From: Desulfofarcimen acetoxidans DSM 771
GTDB lineage: Bacteria; Bacillota; Desulfotomaculia; Desulfotomaculales; Desulfofarciminaceae
Length of the DNA stretch: 64,000 bases
Assembly: GCF_000024205.1 (NCBI RefSeq)
Contig: NC_013216.1
Location: 3,472,001-3,536,000, forward strand
Reading direction: 5' to 3'
Shown piece after piece: positions 54,989 to 64,000 of the stretch. Position numbers and translations under genes: made by a program. The notes beneath the pieces are model-generated. The model was not told where the DNA came from. It was given only the letters and a program-made list of their open reading frames with translations, and ran no database searches. Within the stretch, counting starts at the first letter, position 1, and each line of letters starts with the position of its first letter.

Positions 54989-56470
54989 TTGAAATTGTTT
55001 AGTCAACGTTTATTCTGGCTGAATATTCTGTTACCTGTCTGCCTCTCTGCATTAATTTTTGCAGCTTTTTGCCACTGGGACACCTGGGCCGCAGTTGCGC
55101 TGCTGATTAACTCTTTATGGTTTTTAATCCTTTTTACCGTCTGGCATAGAAGAAGCAGCTTGCCGCTTGCTTCATTAAGCAAAGAGGTTGAACAGCTTGT
55201 CGCCGGGAAGACTTTTAATTCCGGGGATAAGAATTACCCCCGGGAATATGAGAAAATCCTCAAATCTATAGTTACCCCGGTTGAAATGCTGCACAGCATG
55301 ACCGGGAATACACAACTGGCGGCTCAGCAAGTAGCTGCTGCGGTTGAACAGATTAATCTGACTATTGACGATTCACAGAGAGTATCCAGGGACTTTTCCA
55401 CTATAGAAGTAGTAGCCGGCTCACTGGCAAAAATGTCGGCAGGCATGCGGCAGCAAATACAGGAAGACCTTCAGGCAGTGGCCGCTTGCAGAGAAGAAAT
55501 GCTCTATGCTCGTCATGCTATAGAGAATGTTCGTCAGGAGTCTCTTCAAGTAACCAGCTTGATTTCTTCTCTATTAACGGCGGTGGGCAATGTGGACAGC
55601 ATTATGATGACTATTGCCGAAATTTCCAGCGAAACCAGGTTATTGGCCCTTAACGCTTCGATAGAGGCTGCCCGCGCAGGTGAATACGGCCGGGGTTTTG
55701 CTGTTGTGGCGGAGGAAGTAAAAAAGCTGTCGGAAAATACCTTTACCGCTGTTAGAGAAACTGAGTCCATACTCAAATTGATTCAGGAGCATGTGAGCAA
55801 TGTAAACAGTCAATTGGAAAGCAATAAAAAGAGTATTGAGGAGGGTGTTAGGAGTACCCTTCAGGCAGAAGATATGTTGAACATTATTTCAGGCAAGATG
55901 GAGAATATATCTTCTGTCACCAATAGAAATAACGAGGAGGTAAATAATTACCTGCAGCAAGTCAGCGCAGCAGCTGATGAGCAAAAATGCAACCTGGGGG
56001 AAATAACCAAGGTTGGCGACCTGCTCAAGGAAGCGGCCAACATGCTGCATGAAATCAGCAGCAAAGTTAAAATAAAAAAAGATGCCGCTTTACTGGAGAA
56101 GCAAAAATTAAAGGCTGAACAGTTGATAAAAATACTGCGGGATGTTTCAACCGGCACTTCTATTCAGGAAATGAATCCGGACAGTCATCAAACAACCTTA
56201 ATGAGTTTATTGCGCAAGAACCCTGTTTTTGAGGCAGTCTGGTCAAATCGCCCGGATGGTTCCTTTGTCTTTTCCGAACCGGCTGCGGGCCTGGCCAATG
56301 CCAGGGTGAGGGATTGGTGGCAGCAAGCGGCAACAGGCAACAACTACATGTCAGAGGAATATATTTCAGCTATAACTAAAAAGTCCTGCATAACCATATC
56401 TGTACCTATACGAGATCGTACAGGCACTGTTGTGGGTGTACTGGGGGCTGATGTTAAGTTAGAGGATTAG
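54989..56470 (+). CDS. Methyl-accepting chemotaxis protein with C-terminal Cache-like domain
   Basis: 493 residues. Two membrane helices at the N-terminus (about 9-52) with almost no extracellular loop lead into a signalling coiled coil whose hairpin tip is [30 protein letters not shown]. No HAMP domain is clear. The last 90 residues ([18 protein letters not shown] ... [19 protein letters not shown]) resemble the ligand-binding half of a Cache/PDC domain, placed in the cytoplasm. Start TTG 54989 with AAAGGAG. Confidence 0.85.
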   Translation: MKLFSQRLFWLNILLPVCLSALIFAAFCHWDTWAAVALLINSLWFLILFTVWHRRSSLPLASLSKEVEQLVAGKTFNSGDKNYPREYEKILKSIVTPVEMLHSMTGNTQLAAQQVAAAVEQINLTIDDSQRVSRDFSTIEVVAGSLAKMSAGMRQQIQEDLQAVAACREEMLYARHAIENVRQESLQVTSLISSLLTAVGNVDSIMMTIAEISSETRLLALNASIEAARAGEYGRGFAVVAEEVKKLSENTFTAVRETESILKLIQEHVSNVNSQLESNKKSIEEGVRSTLQAEDMLNIISGKMENISSVTNRNNEEVNNYLQQVSAAADEQKCNLGEITKVGDLLKEAANMLHEISSKVKIKKDAALLEKQKLKAEQLIKILRDVSTGTSIQEMNPDSHQTTLMSLLRKNPVFEAVWSNRPDGSFVFSEPAAGLANARVRDWWQQAATGNNYMSEEYISAITKKSCITISVPIRDRTGTVVGVLGADVKLED

Positions 56471-56866
56471 AATCCACGAAGTTCCTTGCTTTAAAATGAT
56501 CAAAGCAAACCTCCTCCGGGACAAACATTGTTTGTTCAATAAATTTGTACTTCATTATACTCATGTTCAACCTTGAATAGCCTTCAAAGTCTTGATTTTA
56601 TTGAATCCGTACTATAAAAATACCGTTTGTAGTGTAGACTTTCAGATATCTCTTAAGCCTTTATTTTCAAGACTTTGAGGGCTGGAAAAAATGCCGGTTG
56701 AAAGTTGGATTATACAATGACTTATCCACAGATCCATCATAAGTACAATTCCTCAGAATATAAAAAGGCCCCTTTAACAGGAACCTTCTAATTCTTTATT
56801 TTCCCTAAATTTTTGTGACCAAAGCTATTTAACTGCTAAACTAAACAAATTGTCATTCCGGTCAAG
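56471..56866. other. Intergenic region with fold-back and terminator
   Basis: No gene. A 17-bp inverted repeat (56579-56595 with 56667-56683, one mismatch) spans a 71-nt loop, with shorter complementary stretches outside it. At 56762-56787 AAGGTTCC and GGGGCCTT with a T run (minus strand) form the terminator of rng. Confidence 0.6.
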
Positions 56867-58561
56867 CTAATTAAAAGTACGGGCCACCTTAGCCTTGGCA
56901 TAAGTACGGTGCACCCTAATAATTTCCACCGGGATTGTTTCTCCTACCAGAGAACCGGCCCCCTCTATGTCCAGGATAAAGCCGTTTAGCCTGGATATGC
57001 CGTCATTAATATTGGAGGCATGAGGCTCTTCCACACAGACTTCCAACACTTCTCCTGTTTTAACAGGTACTATATTAGCTTCTATATCATCTTTGTTGTA
57101 AAGCGGCCTGATTTTTACCGATTCAATGTGATAGTTGGCCGATCCTCTGATGTAGAGGTTTTTCCCCGTCTTATTTTCCAAATCCCGCAGGTTGGAACCG
57201 CCGCTGCCAATCAGCCGCGCGGCTACCAGAGGATTTGCCTCTACCAGTATAGTGTCGGCTGGTGTCTGGCGAGAAAGCTGGTAGATTTCATTTTTAAAAT
57301 AAATGCCTACGGTTTCCTCGGACAGTACTTTTCCTCTCCCTTCACAGTAAGGGCAGGGTTTCTGCAGCATTTCGGAGAGACTGGGGCGCACTTTTTTCCT
57401 GGTCATTTCTACCAAACCCAACTGGGTAATGCCGAGCAGATTGGTCTTAGTTTTATCTTTTTTAATTTCTTTCTCCAGTACTTCCAGCACCTTTTGCCTG
57501 TGCTCATCCTCCAGCATATCGATAAAATCAACAATGATAATACCGCCGATATTGCGCAGGCGAAGCTGGCGGGCAATTTCCAGAGCGGCATCCAGGTTAG
57601 TTCTGAGCACGGTATCCTCCAGGTTGGTGCTGCCGACGAATTTGCCCGTGTTGACATCTATAGCCGTCAGAGCTTCGGCCTGGTCTATGACCAGGTATCC
57701 CCCGCATTTCAACCAGACTTTCCGTTTGACCGCCTTTTCTAATTCCATCTCAATGCCATACTCTTCAAAGAGGTTTTCTCTCTCATCCACACTGACTTTT
57801 ATTTTTAACTGGGGGTCGATTATATCGAGCAGTTCCAATACTCTTTCATATTCATAGCGGGAGTCTATAATCAGCCGGTCTACGTCTTCCGTAAATATGT
57901 CTCTTAGTATACGGTGAACCAGTTCCAGATCCCTGTGCAGCAAATTGGGCACCGGGCCGTGATTGGAACGGTTAATAATTTTGCGCCATAGTTTAGCCAA
58001 CACATTCACATCCTGGGCCAATTCCTCTTCGCTGACACCTTCAGCTACTGTGCGCACGATCAGGCCCATATCCCTGGGCTTTACCCGCGCAGCCAGCTCT
58101 TTGAGCCTCTCCCTCTCCTGCTCATCGGCGATACGCCGGGAAATACCGATATAATCAACTGTCGGCATCAAAACCAAATAGCGGCCCGGCAAGGTTATAT
58201 GCGTTGTAATCCTGGGTCCCTTAGTGCCGATAGGTTCTTTTACAATCTGCACAACTAAGTCCTGGCCTTGTTTTAGCACATCACCTATATTGGCACAAAG
58301 ATCCAGGCTGTTTCTGTTTTCTTCGGGATTACGGGATGGAAGCGCATCCTCCACGTAAAGGAAGGCATTTTTATCCAGACCGATATCTACAAAAGCGGCC
58401 TGCATACCCGGCAGAACATTTTCCACTTTACCTTTAAAAATATTACCTTCCAAACGTTGGTTAATTGCTCTCTCTATATAAATTTCGACTGTTACCTTGT
58501 CTTCCAGCACGGCCACCCGGGTTTCCTCTTCACCCACATTGACTACTATTTCTTTTAACAC
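56867..58561 (-). CDS. rng: Ribonuclease E/G family protein
   Basis: 564 residues: N-terminal S1 domain (GNIFKGKVENVLPGMQAAFVDIG), RNase H-like and DNase I-like parts with catalytic-site motif TAIDVNTGKFVG, and the zinc link CPYCEGRG. It has no long C-terminal scaffold, so it is RNase G-like. It processes 16S rRNA and degrades mRNA. Its place between the radical SAM pair and rplU-rpmA is a usual clostridial arrangement, here opened by about 10 kb. Confidence 0.93.
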   Translation of the reverse strand: MLKEIVVNVGEEETRVAVLEDKVTVEIYIERAINQRLEGNIFKGKVENVLPGMQAAFVDIGLDKNAFLYVEDALPSRNPEENRNSLDLCANIGDVLKQGQDLVVQIVKEPIGTKGPRITTHITLPGRYLVLMPTVDYIGISRRIADEQERERLKELAARVKPRDMGLIVRTVAEGVSEEELAQDVNVLAKLWRKIINRSNHGPVPNLLHRDLELVHRILRDIFTEDVDRLIIDSRYEYERVLELLDIIDPQLKIKVSVDERENLFEEYGIEMELEKAVKRKVWLKCGGYLVIDQAEALTAIDVNTGKFVGSTNLEDTVLRTNLDAALEIARQLRLRNIGGIIIVDFIDMLEDEHRQKVLEVLEKEIKKDKTKTNLLGITQLGLVEMTRKKVRPSLSEMLQKPCPYCEGRGKVLSEETVGIYFKNEIYQLSRQTPADTILVEANPLVAARLIGSGGSNLRDLENKTGKNLYIRGSANYHIESVKIRPLYNKDDIEANIVPVKTGEVLEVCVEEPHASNINDGISRLNGFILDIEGAGSLVGETIPVEIIRVHRTYAKAKVARTFN

Positions 58562-58606
58562 TTTTTCTTTCAGCTCCTCTTAGCAATACCGGACACCTAA
58601 ACAAGC

Positions 58607-59305
58607 TTAAACTTCCCAAAGCGATTTAATGCCGTCATTATTTTTGACATATAAACCTGTCCGGCGTATTAACGCATCTGTTAAATCCGTTTGCGGATTG
58701 AAGCGCGATAAAGCAGAAATGACATCCTCGGGTCTGACATTGGCTGCACTGCCGATGGCAAGTTCCAGCTTCAGCTGCGGCACACCTTGTTCGGAAACAG
58801 AGGTTTTCATACTATAGATACCCGGTCGTATATCAACTGCCTTAATAGTATTTGTTTTCTTGTTTTTTCTCTCTATGATTATCTGCTGGCTGTTTAGAAA
58901 CTCATTAATAGCTGAATTCAATTCATCTATAGATAAATCCGTCTCCCAGCCGACCGCTTCATAGGAAGCCCTGTTTACCACTGCCATGGGAGAAGGCGCG
59001 GCCTGATCAACCTGCCGCACATTTTTCACGCCGAGGCCCTCCGGCAACATATCCCTTAACGCTGCTTTTACCTGCTCCGAATTTATAGCCTCTGTCAGTT
59101 CCATATCCAGGTATTCCTTTTCCCCGTCCATGCCTACAGGCACAGGAGCGGCAAAACTCATCACCGGGTGAGGATTAAATCCCTGGGTCAGGGCTACCGG
59201 CAGAGCGGCGCGCTTGAGCGATCTCTCAAAAGCCTTCATTAAATCCAAATGTGAAATATACCTGGCCGGGCCCAATTTACTGAACATTATTCTATAACGA
59301 GCCAT
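58607..59305 (-). CDS. TIGR03936 family radical SAM-associated protein (DUF2344)
   Basis: 232 residues starting ARYRIMFSKLGPARYISHLDLMKAFERSLKRA, the family signature, with PHPVMSFAAPVPVGMDGEKEYLDMEL following. It has no Cys cluster and always follows the partner radical SAM gene (overlap of one base here). Function unknown; tRNA modification has been proposed from context. Confidence 0.93.
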   Translation of the reverse strand: MARYRIMFSKLGPARYISHLDLMKAFERSLKRAALPVALTQGFNPHPVMSFAAPVPVGMDGEKEYLDMELTEAINSEQVKAALRDMLPEGLGVKNVRQVDQAAPSPMAVVNRASYEAVGWETDLSIDELNSAINEFLNSQQIIIERKNKKTNTIKAVDIRPGIYSMKTSVSEQGVPQLKLELAIGSAANVRPEDVISALSRFNPQTDLTDALIRRTGLYVKNNDGIKSLWEV

Positions 59306-61206
59306 TAATTTGCACCCCCGTTATAGCCGGCCCGGACTGATTTTCCCCCGGCTATTTCCAAATCTACCTCCAGCGACGGGCAAAGCCCGCAACCGGAGCA
59401 TTTCTCATGGCGGCAGTCGCCGGTCAGGCTCTGTTCCAGTGCCTGACGGTGCTCCCGGGCTAAATATTTTTTACTTACCCCTGAGTCTATATGATCCCAG
59501 GGCAATATATCCTCGTAGGCAAAACGCCGGTAAGCATAATGCTCCGGGTCCAAGCCGGCTAACCGAAAAGCTTCCAGCCACTTTTCATATTTAAAGCACT
59601 CTGTCCAGCCGTCAAAGCGGCAACCCAGCTCCCAGGCCTTCTCCAGGGCCGCGCCCAGGCGACGATCACCTCTGGCAAATACAGCTTCCAAAAAGCTGAC
59701 CTCCGGCTCGTGCCAGTTAAATACTACACCGCGCATCCTCAGTTTTTCTTTTAAATAGCGCTGCTTTCTTTTTATTTCAGCCAGCCTGTCCTGGGGTTCC
59801 CATTGAAAAGCACTGTGCGCTTTAGGTACAAAAGAAGCGGCGCTGACAGTAACCTTTAGGCGCCCCCTGGGAACTCGCTGGGCCAAACCAGTCTCTACAA
59901 CCCGGCGGGCCATTGAAACAATACCGTCTAAATCCTCATCTGTTTCTGTCAGCAGTCCAATCATAAAATACAATTTAACTGATGACCATCCGGCACCAAA
60001 AGCACCTGTAACGGCATCGATCAGGTTTTCCTCGGTAACACCTTTGTTAATCACATCACGCAGCCGCTGGGTGCCTGCCTCAGGGGCGAAGGTGAGACCC
60101 GACTTGCGCACTTTCTGTACTTGGCGGGCCATTTCCAGGGAAAAGGCATCTACCCGGAGTGAGGGCAGAGAAATATTAATACCTTTACCGGCATGCCTGT
60201 TCAGCAGATCCGTAATAACCTCTTTAACCTGCGAGTAGTCGGCTGTACTGAGAGAAGTCAGTGAAATCTCGTCATAACCGGTGTTCCTGGCCAGCTGCTC
60301 CGCCTGCCGCAGCAGTGTATCAGGTTTTTTCTCCCGCACCGGCCGGTAAATAACCCCGGCCTGACAAAAGCGGCAGCCCCTGGTGCAGCCGCGAAAAACC
60401 TCCAGCATCATCCTGTCATGCACCGCACCCAGATTGGGCACAACAGGTTTGACCGGAAAAGGCGCCTGATCAAAGTTCTTCAATAATCTTTTAGTAACCC
60501 TGGCAGGAACAGGCGGCCCGGGGATTTCCATCTTCGCTTCAACTGAAGCCAGAAAACCGTCTTCGTTATATTTAACCTGATAAAGAGAGGGCACATAAAT
60601 ACCCCGAATGCCGGCAGCCAGCCTGAGAAAATCGGCTCGCCCGGCCCTGTCAGCACCTGCTTTCCATTCTTTATACAAATCCAGCAGTTCCCCTATTACC
60701 TCTTCTCCTTCACCTATGACAAACAAATCGATAAAGTCGGATAAAGGCTCAGGGTTATAGGCACAGGGACCGCCGGCAATAATAAACGGATCGGCGTCTC
60801 CTCTTTGAGAGGAGCGAAGCGGTACCTGCGACAAGTCAATCATATTCAGGATATTGGTAAATGACATCTCATATTGTAAAGTAAAGCCTATAATATCGAA
60901 CTCCCGCAGGGGATGCCGCGATTCCAGGCTGAATAAGGGCAGACTGTTTTGCCTCAACTGCTCCTCCATATCCAGCCACGGAGCAAATACTCTCTCCATC
61001 AAAACATCCTGGCGGCTGTTCACCACATGATAGATGATCTGCATACCCAGGTGGGACATGCCCACTTCATAAACATCGGGGAAGGCAAAGACTGTTTTGA
61101 CAGCAACGCTGTCCCAATCCTTTCTTATACTGTTCCACTCGCCGCCAACATAGCGGGCCGGTTTTTGGACTTTTAACAATATTTTATCCAGTGAAGTAAT
61201 ACCCAC
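59305..61206 (-). CDS. TIGR03960 family B12-binding-type radical SAM protein
   Basis: 633 residues. A B12-binding-like N-terminal domain (FAFPDVYEVGMSHLGMQI) precedes the radical SAM core with CTRGCRFCQAG and the APEAGTQRLRD segment; a C-terminal CGLCPSLEVD cysteine tail may hold a second cluster. GTG 61206 fits GGAGGA upstream. Works with the DUF2344 protein. Confidence 0.93.
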   Translation of the reverse strand: MGITSLDKILLKVQKPARYVGGEWNSIRKDWDSVAVKTVFAFPDVYEVGMSHLGMQIIYHVVNSRQDVLMERVFAPWLDMEEQLRQNSLPLFSLESRHPLREFDIIGFTLQYEMSFTNILNMIDLSQVPLRSSQRGDADPFIIAGGPCAYNPEPLSDFIDLFVIGEGEEVIGELLDLYKEWKAGADRAGRADFLRLAAGIRGIYVPSLYQVKYNEDGFLASVEAKMEIPGPPVPARVTKRLLKNFDQAPFPVKPVVPNLGAVHDRMMLEVFRGCTRGCRFCQAGVIYRPVREKKPDTLLRQAEQLARNTGYDEISLTSLSTADYSQVKEVITDLLNRHAGKGINISLPSLRVDAFSLEMARQVQKVRKSGLTFAPEAGTQRLRDVINKGVTEENLIDAVTGAFGAGWSSVKLYFMIGLLTETDEDLDGIVSMARRVVETGLAQRVPRGRLKVTVSAASFVPKAHSAFQWEPQDRLAEIKRKQRYLKEKLRMRGVVFNWHEPEVSFLEAVFARGDRRLGAALEKAWELGCRFDGWTECFKYEKWLEAFRLAGLDPEHYAYRRFAYEDILPWDHIDSGVSKKYLAREHRQALEQSLTGDCRHEKCSGCGLCPSLEVDLEIAGGKSVRAGYNGGAN

Positions 61207-61341
61207 TTTTGCTATTCCTCCTGCAACATACAAGCCAGAACCTGTATTCCTATTATTGCCCTATTCGGGCGGGAATATATTCCTAGTATAAAACTGTATT
61301 TATTCTACATCAATAGTTAAATACCCTTTCTAATTAAAAAA

Positions 61342-62214
61342 TTACCTTTTAATTTTTCCAACGGGAAAGTCCAGGCCGTGCAGCAGCAGGGCATCAACTA
61401 TCTCCGCTTCGGTTAAAGTCCCTTTATACTGCCAGTTTCTGTCCAGCATCATGACTAAATAAAACTTTTGCGGCACTATGAAGCGTGCAATATCCCCCAA
61501 TGGAGCATGCTCAAAAGTCACTAACTGTTCAGCCTGCAAAACACCGGATCTGATCAGCTCATTTTTTTTATGGGACAAGTGACGAATAAACAAATAAGGA
61601 GCCATTCGTTTTTCTTTTGCCGCAGCATAAAAGAGAAACAGGCCAACTACCGGCACATCCAGACCGCAGTACCTGTAAGCCAGGCCCAATCCTCCCAGCA
61701 ATACTATCCCTACAGCCCAAGCCTGGGCCCATGTAGCCGCCCTATAAGTTGCCTTCTTATAACCGATACTGCCGGCCAACACGGCCCGGTAAACTCGTCC
61801 ACCGTCAAGCGGCAAAACAGGCAGCAGATTAAAAAGAGCTATGGTCAGATTAGTCTGCAAAAAATAAGGCCCCAACTGCTCCTCCCAGATCCCGTAGTTC
61901 TTTAATGCCAAGCCAAGGGCAAAGAGTACGAAGTTACTGAGAGGACCGGCCAGCGCCACTAATATTTCTTTTTCCGGCTCCAGAACCAAATCATAGCCCA
62001 TCCTGGCAACCCCGCCAAAAGGAAGCAATTCCACCTCAGAAACCGATATACCCATACGCCTGGCAGCTATAACATGAGCCAGCTCATGGCAGAGCACTGC
62101 CGCAAAGGAAACCAGCCCGTGTCCTAAAACCCCGGCTGCAAAAAACAGCACCAGCATGGCCAAAAAAAAGGGGTTGACATATATAGCTACGCCATAAAAT
62201 TTACCCAGTTTCAT
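61342..62214 (-). CDS. spoIVFB: SpoIVFB-type intramembrane metalloprotease (M50)
   Basis: 290 residues with five to six membrane helices, the zinc motif HELAH in the first part and LPLDGGR (second metal-binding Asp) in the middle; the tail has a CBS-like part (FIVPQKFYLVMMLDRN). In spore formers this site-2 protease cleaves pro-sigma-K in the mother cell. It lies 12 nt downstream of spoIVFA. Confidence 0.92.
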   Translation of the reverse strand: MKLGKFYGVAIYVNPFFLAMLVLFFAAGVLGHGLVSFAAVLCHELAHVIAARRMGISVSEVELLPFGGVARMGYDLVLEPEKEILVALAGPLSNFVLFALGLALKNYGIWEEQLGPYFLQTNLTIALFNLLPVLPLDGGRVYRAVLAGSIGYKKATYRAATWAQAWAVGIVLLGGLGLAYRYCGLDVPVVGLFLFYAAAKEKRMAPYLFIRHLSHKKNELIRSGVLQAEQLVTFEHAPLGDIARFIVPQKFYLVMMLDRNWQYKGTLTEAEIVDALLLHGLDFPVGKIKR

Positions 62215-62226
62215 GTCTGCGTCCCC

Positions 62227-62997
62227 CTACCAGGCCTGCCCGGAAAACTGCAGTTTTTTTAGGGGATCAACCAGTTTTTTGTCTTCCCGCATCTCAAAGT
62301 GCAGACCGAAACCTTTTATATCTCCCACAGTACCGGCTTCACCAATAACCTGCCCGCTTTTAACCTGATCGCCTTCTTTGACGGAAATATTCTGGAGCTG
62401 GGCGTATAAGGTGGTAATCCCGTTGTTGTGCTCCAAAAGCAGGTATTCCCCCAAACAAGCGTCTTTGCCGCTTTTCTTCACGGCACCATCCATTACCGCC
62501 TGTACCAGGGCCTTCTCGCCTGTGGCAATATCAATTCCGGCATGATAACGTTCCATACCGTCCAGATCATCTTTTACCCAGCCAAAATTCTTTACCAGAC
62601 GGCCTGAAACCGGCAGGGGCAAACCATGGCTGTTTTTTTGCGGAACAAATACGGGTACCGTTATTTCATTGCTGTCCACATTGGCCAATCTGAGTCCCAA
62701 CTGCACAACTTTTTGCACTACAGGCTGATAATCCCACTCAGTGGTCAGTAAATAGCGCAGATCGGTTTTTATCTTTTGTCCCAGCGGGTCAGGCAGCTCC
62801 CGCAAAGCCAATATAGATAAGAGGATTACCGCAGCCCAAACAGTTCTCGAAAACAATCGCCTGCCGAAAGTCTTTTTCTTAGCACAACTCTTCCCGGGTT
62901 GGGGCAGATTAGCATAAGCTCCCCAATCATCACTGCTGTATAACGGCTTCCTTCTTCTGCGCAGCCAGTTTCTAAACCCATATATTATTTTTTTCAC
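62227..62997 (-). CDS. spoIVFA: SpoIVFA-like M23-domain membrane protein
   Basis: 256 residues: a cytoplasmic basic start, one membrane helix (TVWAAVILLSILAL), and a C-terminal LytM/M23 fold (RYHAGIDIATGEKALVQAVMDG ... GLHFEMREDKKLVDP). SpoIVFA tethers and inhibits SpoIVFB. The M23 active-site histidines are partly kept (H in RYHAGID, HFEM), so an enzymatic role cannot be excluded. Pairs with spoIVFB. Confidence 0.88.
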   Translation of the reverse strand: MKKIIYGFRNWLRRRRKPLYSSDDWGAYANLPQPGKSCAKKKTFGRRLFSRTVWAAVILLSILALRELPDPLGQKIKTDLRYLLTTEWDYQPVVQKVVQLGLRLANVDSNEITVPVFVPQKNSHGLPLPVSGRLVKNFGWVKDDLDGMERYHAGIDIATGEKALVQAVMDGAVKKSGKDACLGEYLLLEHNNGITTLYAQLQNISVKEGDQVKSGQVIGEAGTVGDIKGFGLHFEMREDKKLVDPLKKLQFSGQAW

Positions 62998-63064
62998 TGC
63001 CTGTCCCCCCTAACTTTTCATAGCCGGACAATAAAGTATATTGTCCGGAGGGGGGAAATATGCC

Positions 63065-63727
63065 TTACACTTCTCTGTGCAGTACAAAATCAACTTTGTC
63101 GTGCAGCATAACCACGGCTATACTGTCCTTGGGCTCATATCCCTCGGCTGAAGCCACTACCCGAAAGGTACCGGCTTTTATATCACTGAAATTATATTTG
63201 CCTTCACTGCCTGTTGTGGCAGTGAACATGGTTTCTCCATGTTCCAATTCCTGAACGCTAATCAAAGCATCGCGAATAGGTGAATTGGTTAAAAATTCCT
63301 TAACCGCGCCCATCAGGGTTGCTCTGGCTATATAGCCTATCTCCAGTTCAACGACCCCTTTGACATAAACCTGTCCGGGACGGTTTGCTGCTTTCTCTAC
63401 TATCAGTTTATGATTTACATACTGAATATCCTTTGTTGTCATATTGTGATGCATATTCACATAACCGGATACTTGAATAATGTTGGTATAAATTTTTTTT
63501 TCGTCGGAGTGTTCATTCAGCTCCTGCTCATTTTCCTCATCATGGACAACAAACAACTTTATATCGACATTTAATTGCAAAACATTTTTCTGCCAGGCTA
63601 TTGTTGGTTCCAGTTTTTCAACCCTGGCATATATGTTGGGTTTCCAGCCAAGTACCGGTACTGTAACTACACCTGACCAGTTAATATTCTTGTTAATAAT
63701 TTTTCTTACCGCATTATCCTCGGTCAT
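63065..63727 (-). CDS. SPOCS-domain protein with carboxypeptidase-regulatory-like domain
   Basis: 220 residues. The N-terminal 130 have a SPOCS/DUF3794 look (IIQVSGYVNMHHNMTTKDIQYVNHKLIVE), a domain found in spore coat and SipL-type proteins. The C-terminal 80 form a carboxypeptidase-regulatory beta domain (GSEGKYNFSDIKAGTFRVVASAEGYEP). Probably a spore morphogenesis or coat protein in the mother cell. Confidence 0.75.
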   Translation of the reverse strand: MTEDNAVRKIINKNINWSGVVTVPVLGWKPNIYARVEKLEPTIAWQKNVLQLNVDIKLFVVHDEENEQELNEHSDEKKIYTNIIQVSGYVNMHHNMTTKDIQYVNHKLIVEKAANRPGQVYVKGVVELEIGYIARATLMGAVKEFLTNSPIRDALISVQELEHGETMFTATTGSEGKYNFSDIKAGTFRVVASAEGYEPKDSIAVVMLHDKVDFVLHREV

Positions 63728-63812
63728 ATAGCTCTCACCCGCATCTTATATATTTGAACAACTATACTTATATTGCCTAAAACTGCCGCCAAGGATACAT
63801 TCGCAGGTAAGT

Positions 63813-64000
63813 TTAAAACATCAGTTTCTGCCTTCTCATGTATATATTCAACAATATGCCTAAGGAACACATATTAGTCAGCATCGAACTGCCCCCGTAG
63901 CTGAAAAGCGGCAGCGGGACTCCGGTTACCGGCATGATCCCGGCTGTCATACCGACATTAACCATAATATGAAAGGCTAATTTGGATACCACACCTATTG
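63813..64000 (-). CDS. rodA: RodA/FtsW-family cell-shape protein, 3' end
   Basis: The last 62 codons lie in the window; the gene continues past the right edge. The sequence HIMVNVGMTAGIMPVTGVPLPLFSYGGSSML is the highly conserved end of SEDS peptidoglycan polymerases. Its place next to the spoIVFA-FB region suits RodA rather than FtsW. It partners with class B penicillin-binding proteins for elongation. Confidence 0.92.
   Translation of the reverse strand, partial: IGVVSKLAFHIMVNVGMTAGIMPVTGVPLPLFSYGGSSMLTNMCSLGILLNIYMRRQKLMF

Noticed and set aside
1-64000. CRISPR arrays, tRNA and rRNA genes
   Set aside because: No regularly spaced direct repeats and no tRNA or rRNA signature sequence were noticed on either strand.

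Overview
The window comes from the chromosome of an endospore-forming Firmicute. Sporulation genes (SpoIVFA/SpoIVFB pair, Spo0B-like protein next to obgE), a T-box leader before leuS, strong Shine-Dalgarno sequences with many TTG and GTG starts, and the order rodA / spoIVFA-FB / radical SAM pair / rng / rplU-rpmA / spo0B-obgE / proB / nadD / yqeK / rsfS / leuS / comEA-comEC all point to a Clostridia lineage. I would guess the Desulfotomaculum-Pelotomaculum (Peptococcaceae) group, but the species is an inference from gene content and order.

Left part (1-6.1 kb, AT-rich): a lasso-peptide (RiPP) cluster on the minus strand. It holds a NarL-type regulator, an HPr-kinase-like protein, a PqqD-like recognition protein (B1), a transglutaminase-like leader peptidase (B2), a 50-codon precursor found here by hand, and the start of the asparagine-synthetase-like cyclase. 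Upstream are two paralogous NarL-type proteins, one without a DNA-binding domain, and an IS630 element with a probable -1 frameshift. From 6.7 to 8.75 kb come three core genes: a DUF3343 protein, an ACT-domain protein and a DUF711 protein.

Accessory region (8.8-30.7 kb): mobile-element debris followed by a defence-like operon. The debris comprises a DUF4368-type serine recombinase with small accessory genes, a second recombinase lacking its catalytic domain, a truncated group II intron, a metallophosphoesterase, an XRE repressor and a decayed excisionase. The operon (16.4-29.9 kb, plus strand) has tightly overlapping genes: a CoiA-like zinc-finger protein, a coiled-coil protein with a possible degenerate P-loop, an unknown protein, a 1741-residue DEAH helicase with a C-terminal DUF1998-like cysteine cluster, a D12-class adenine methyltransferase, and a Schlafen/AlbA-type ATP-binding regulator split by an IS1634-type insertion. 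It resembles Druantia and DISARM in parts but matches neither as I know them. Downstream lie a 16-bp perfect hairpin and a 261-bp fold-back repeat.

Right part (30.7-64 kb, almost all minus strand): a membrane-anchored P-loop/TPR protein, competence genes comEC and comEA, a DUF421 protein, leuS with promoter and T-box, rsfS, yqeK, an RRM protein, nadD, proB (no proA beside it), obgE, the Spo0B-like gene and rpmA-rplU. Between rplU and rng sits a mixed block: CBS protein, anchored small protein, a PAP2 protein lacking both signature histidines, thiolase, an AcoR-like sensor fused to an XRE domain, a DVU0298-like protein, a SWIM zinc-finger protein, a DEAD-box helicase and a chemoreceptor with a C-terminal Cache-like domain. 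The window ends with rng, the radical SAM pair, spoIVFB-spoIVFA, a SPOCS protein and the 3' end of rodA.
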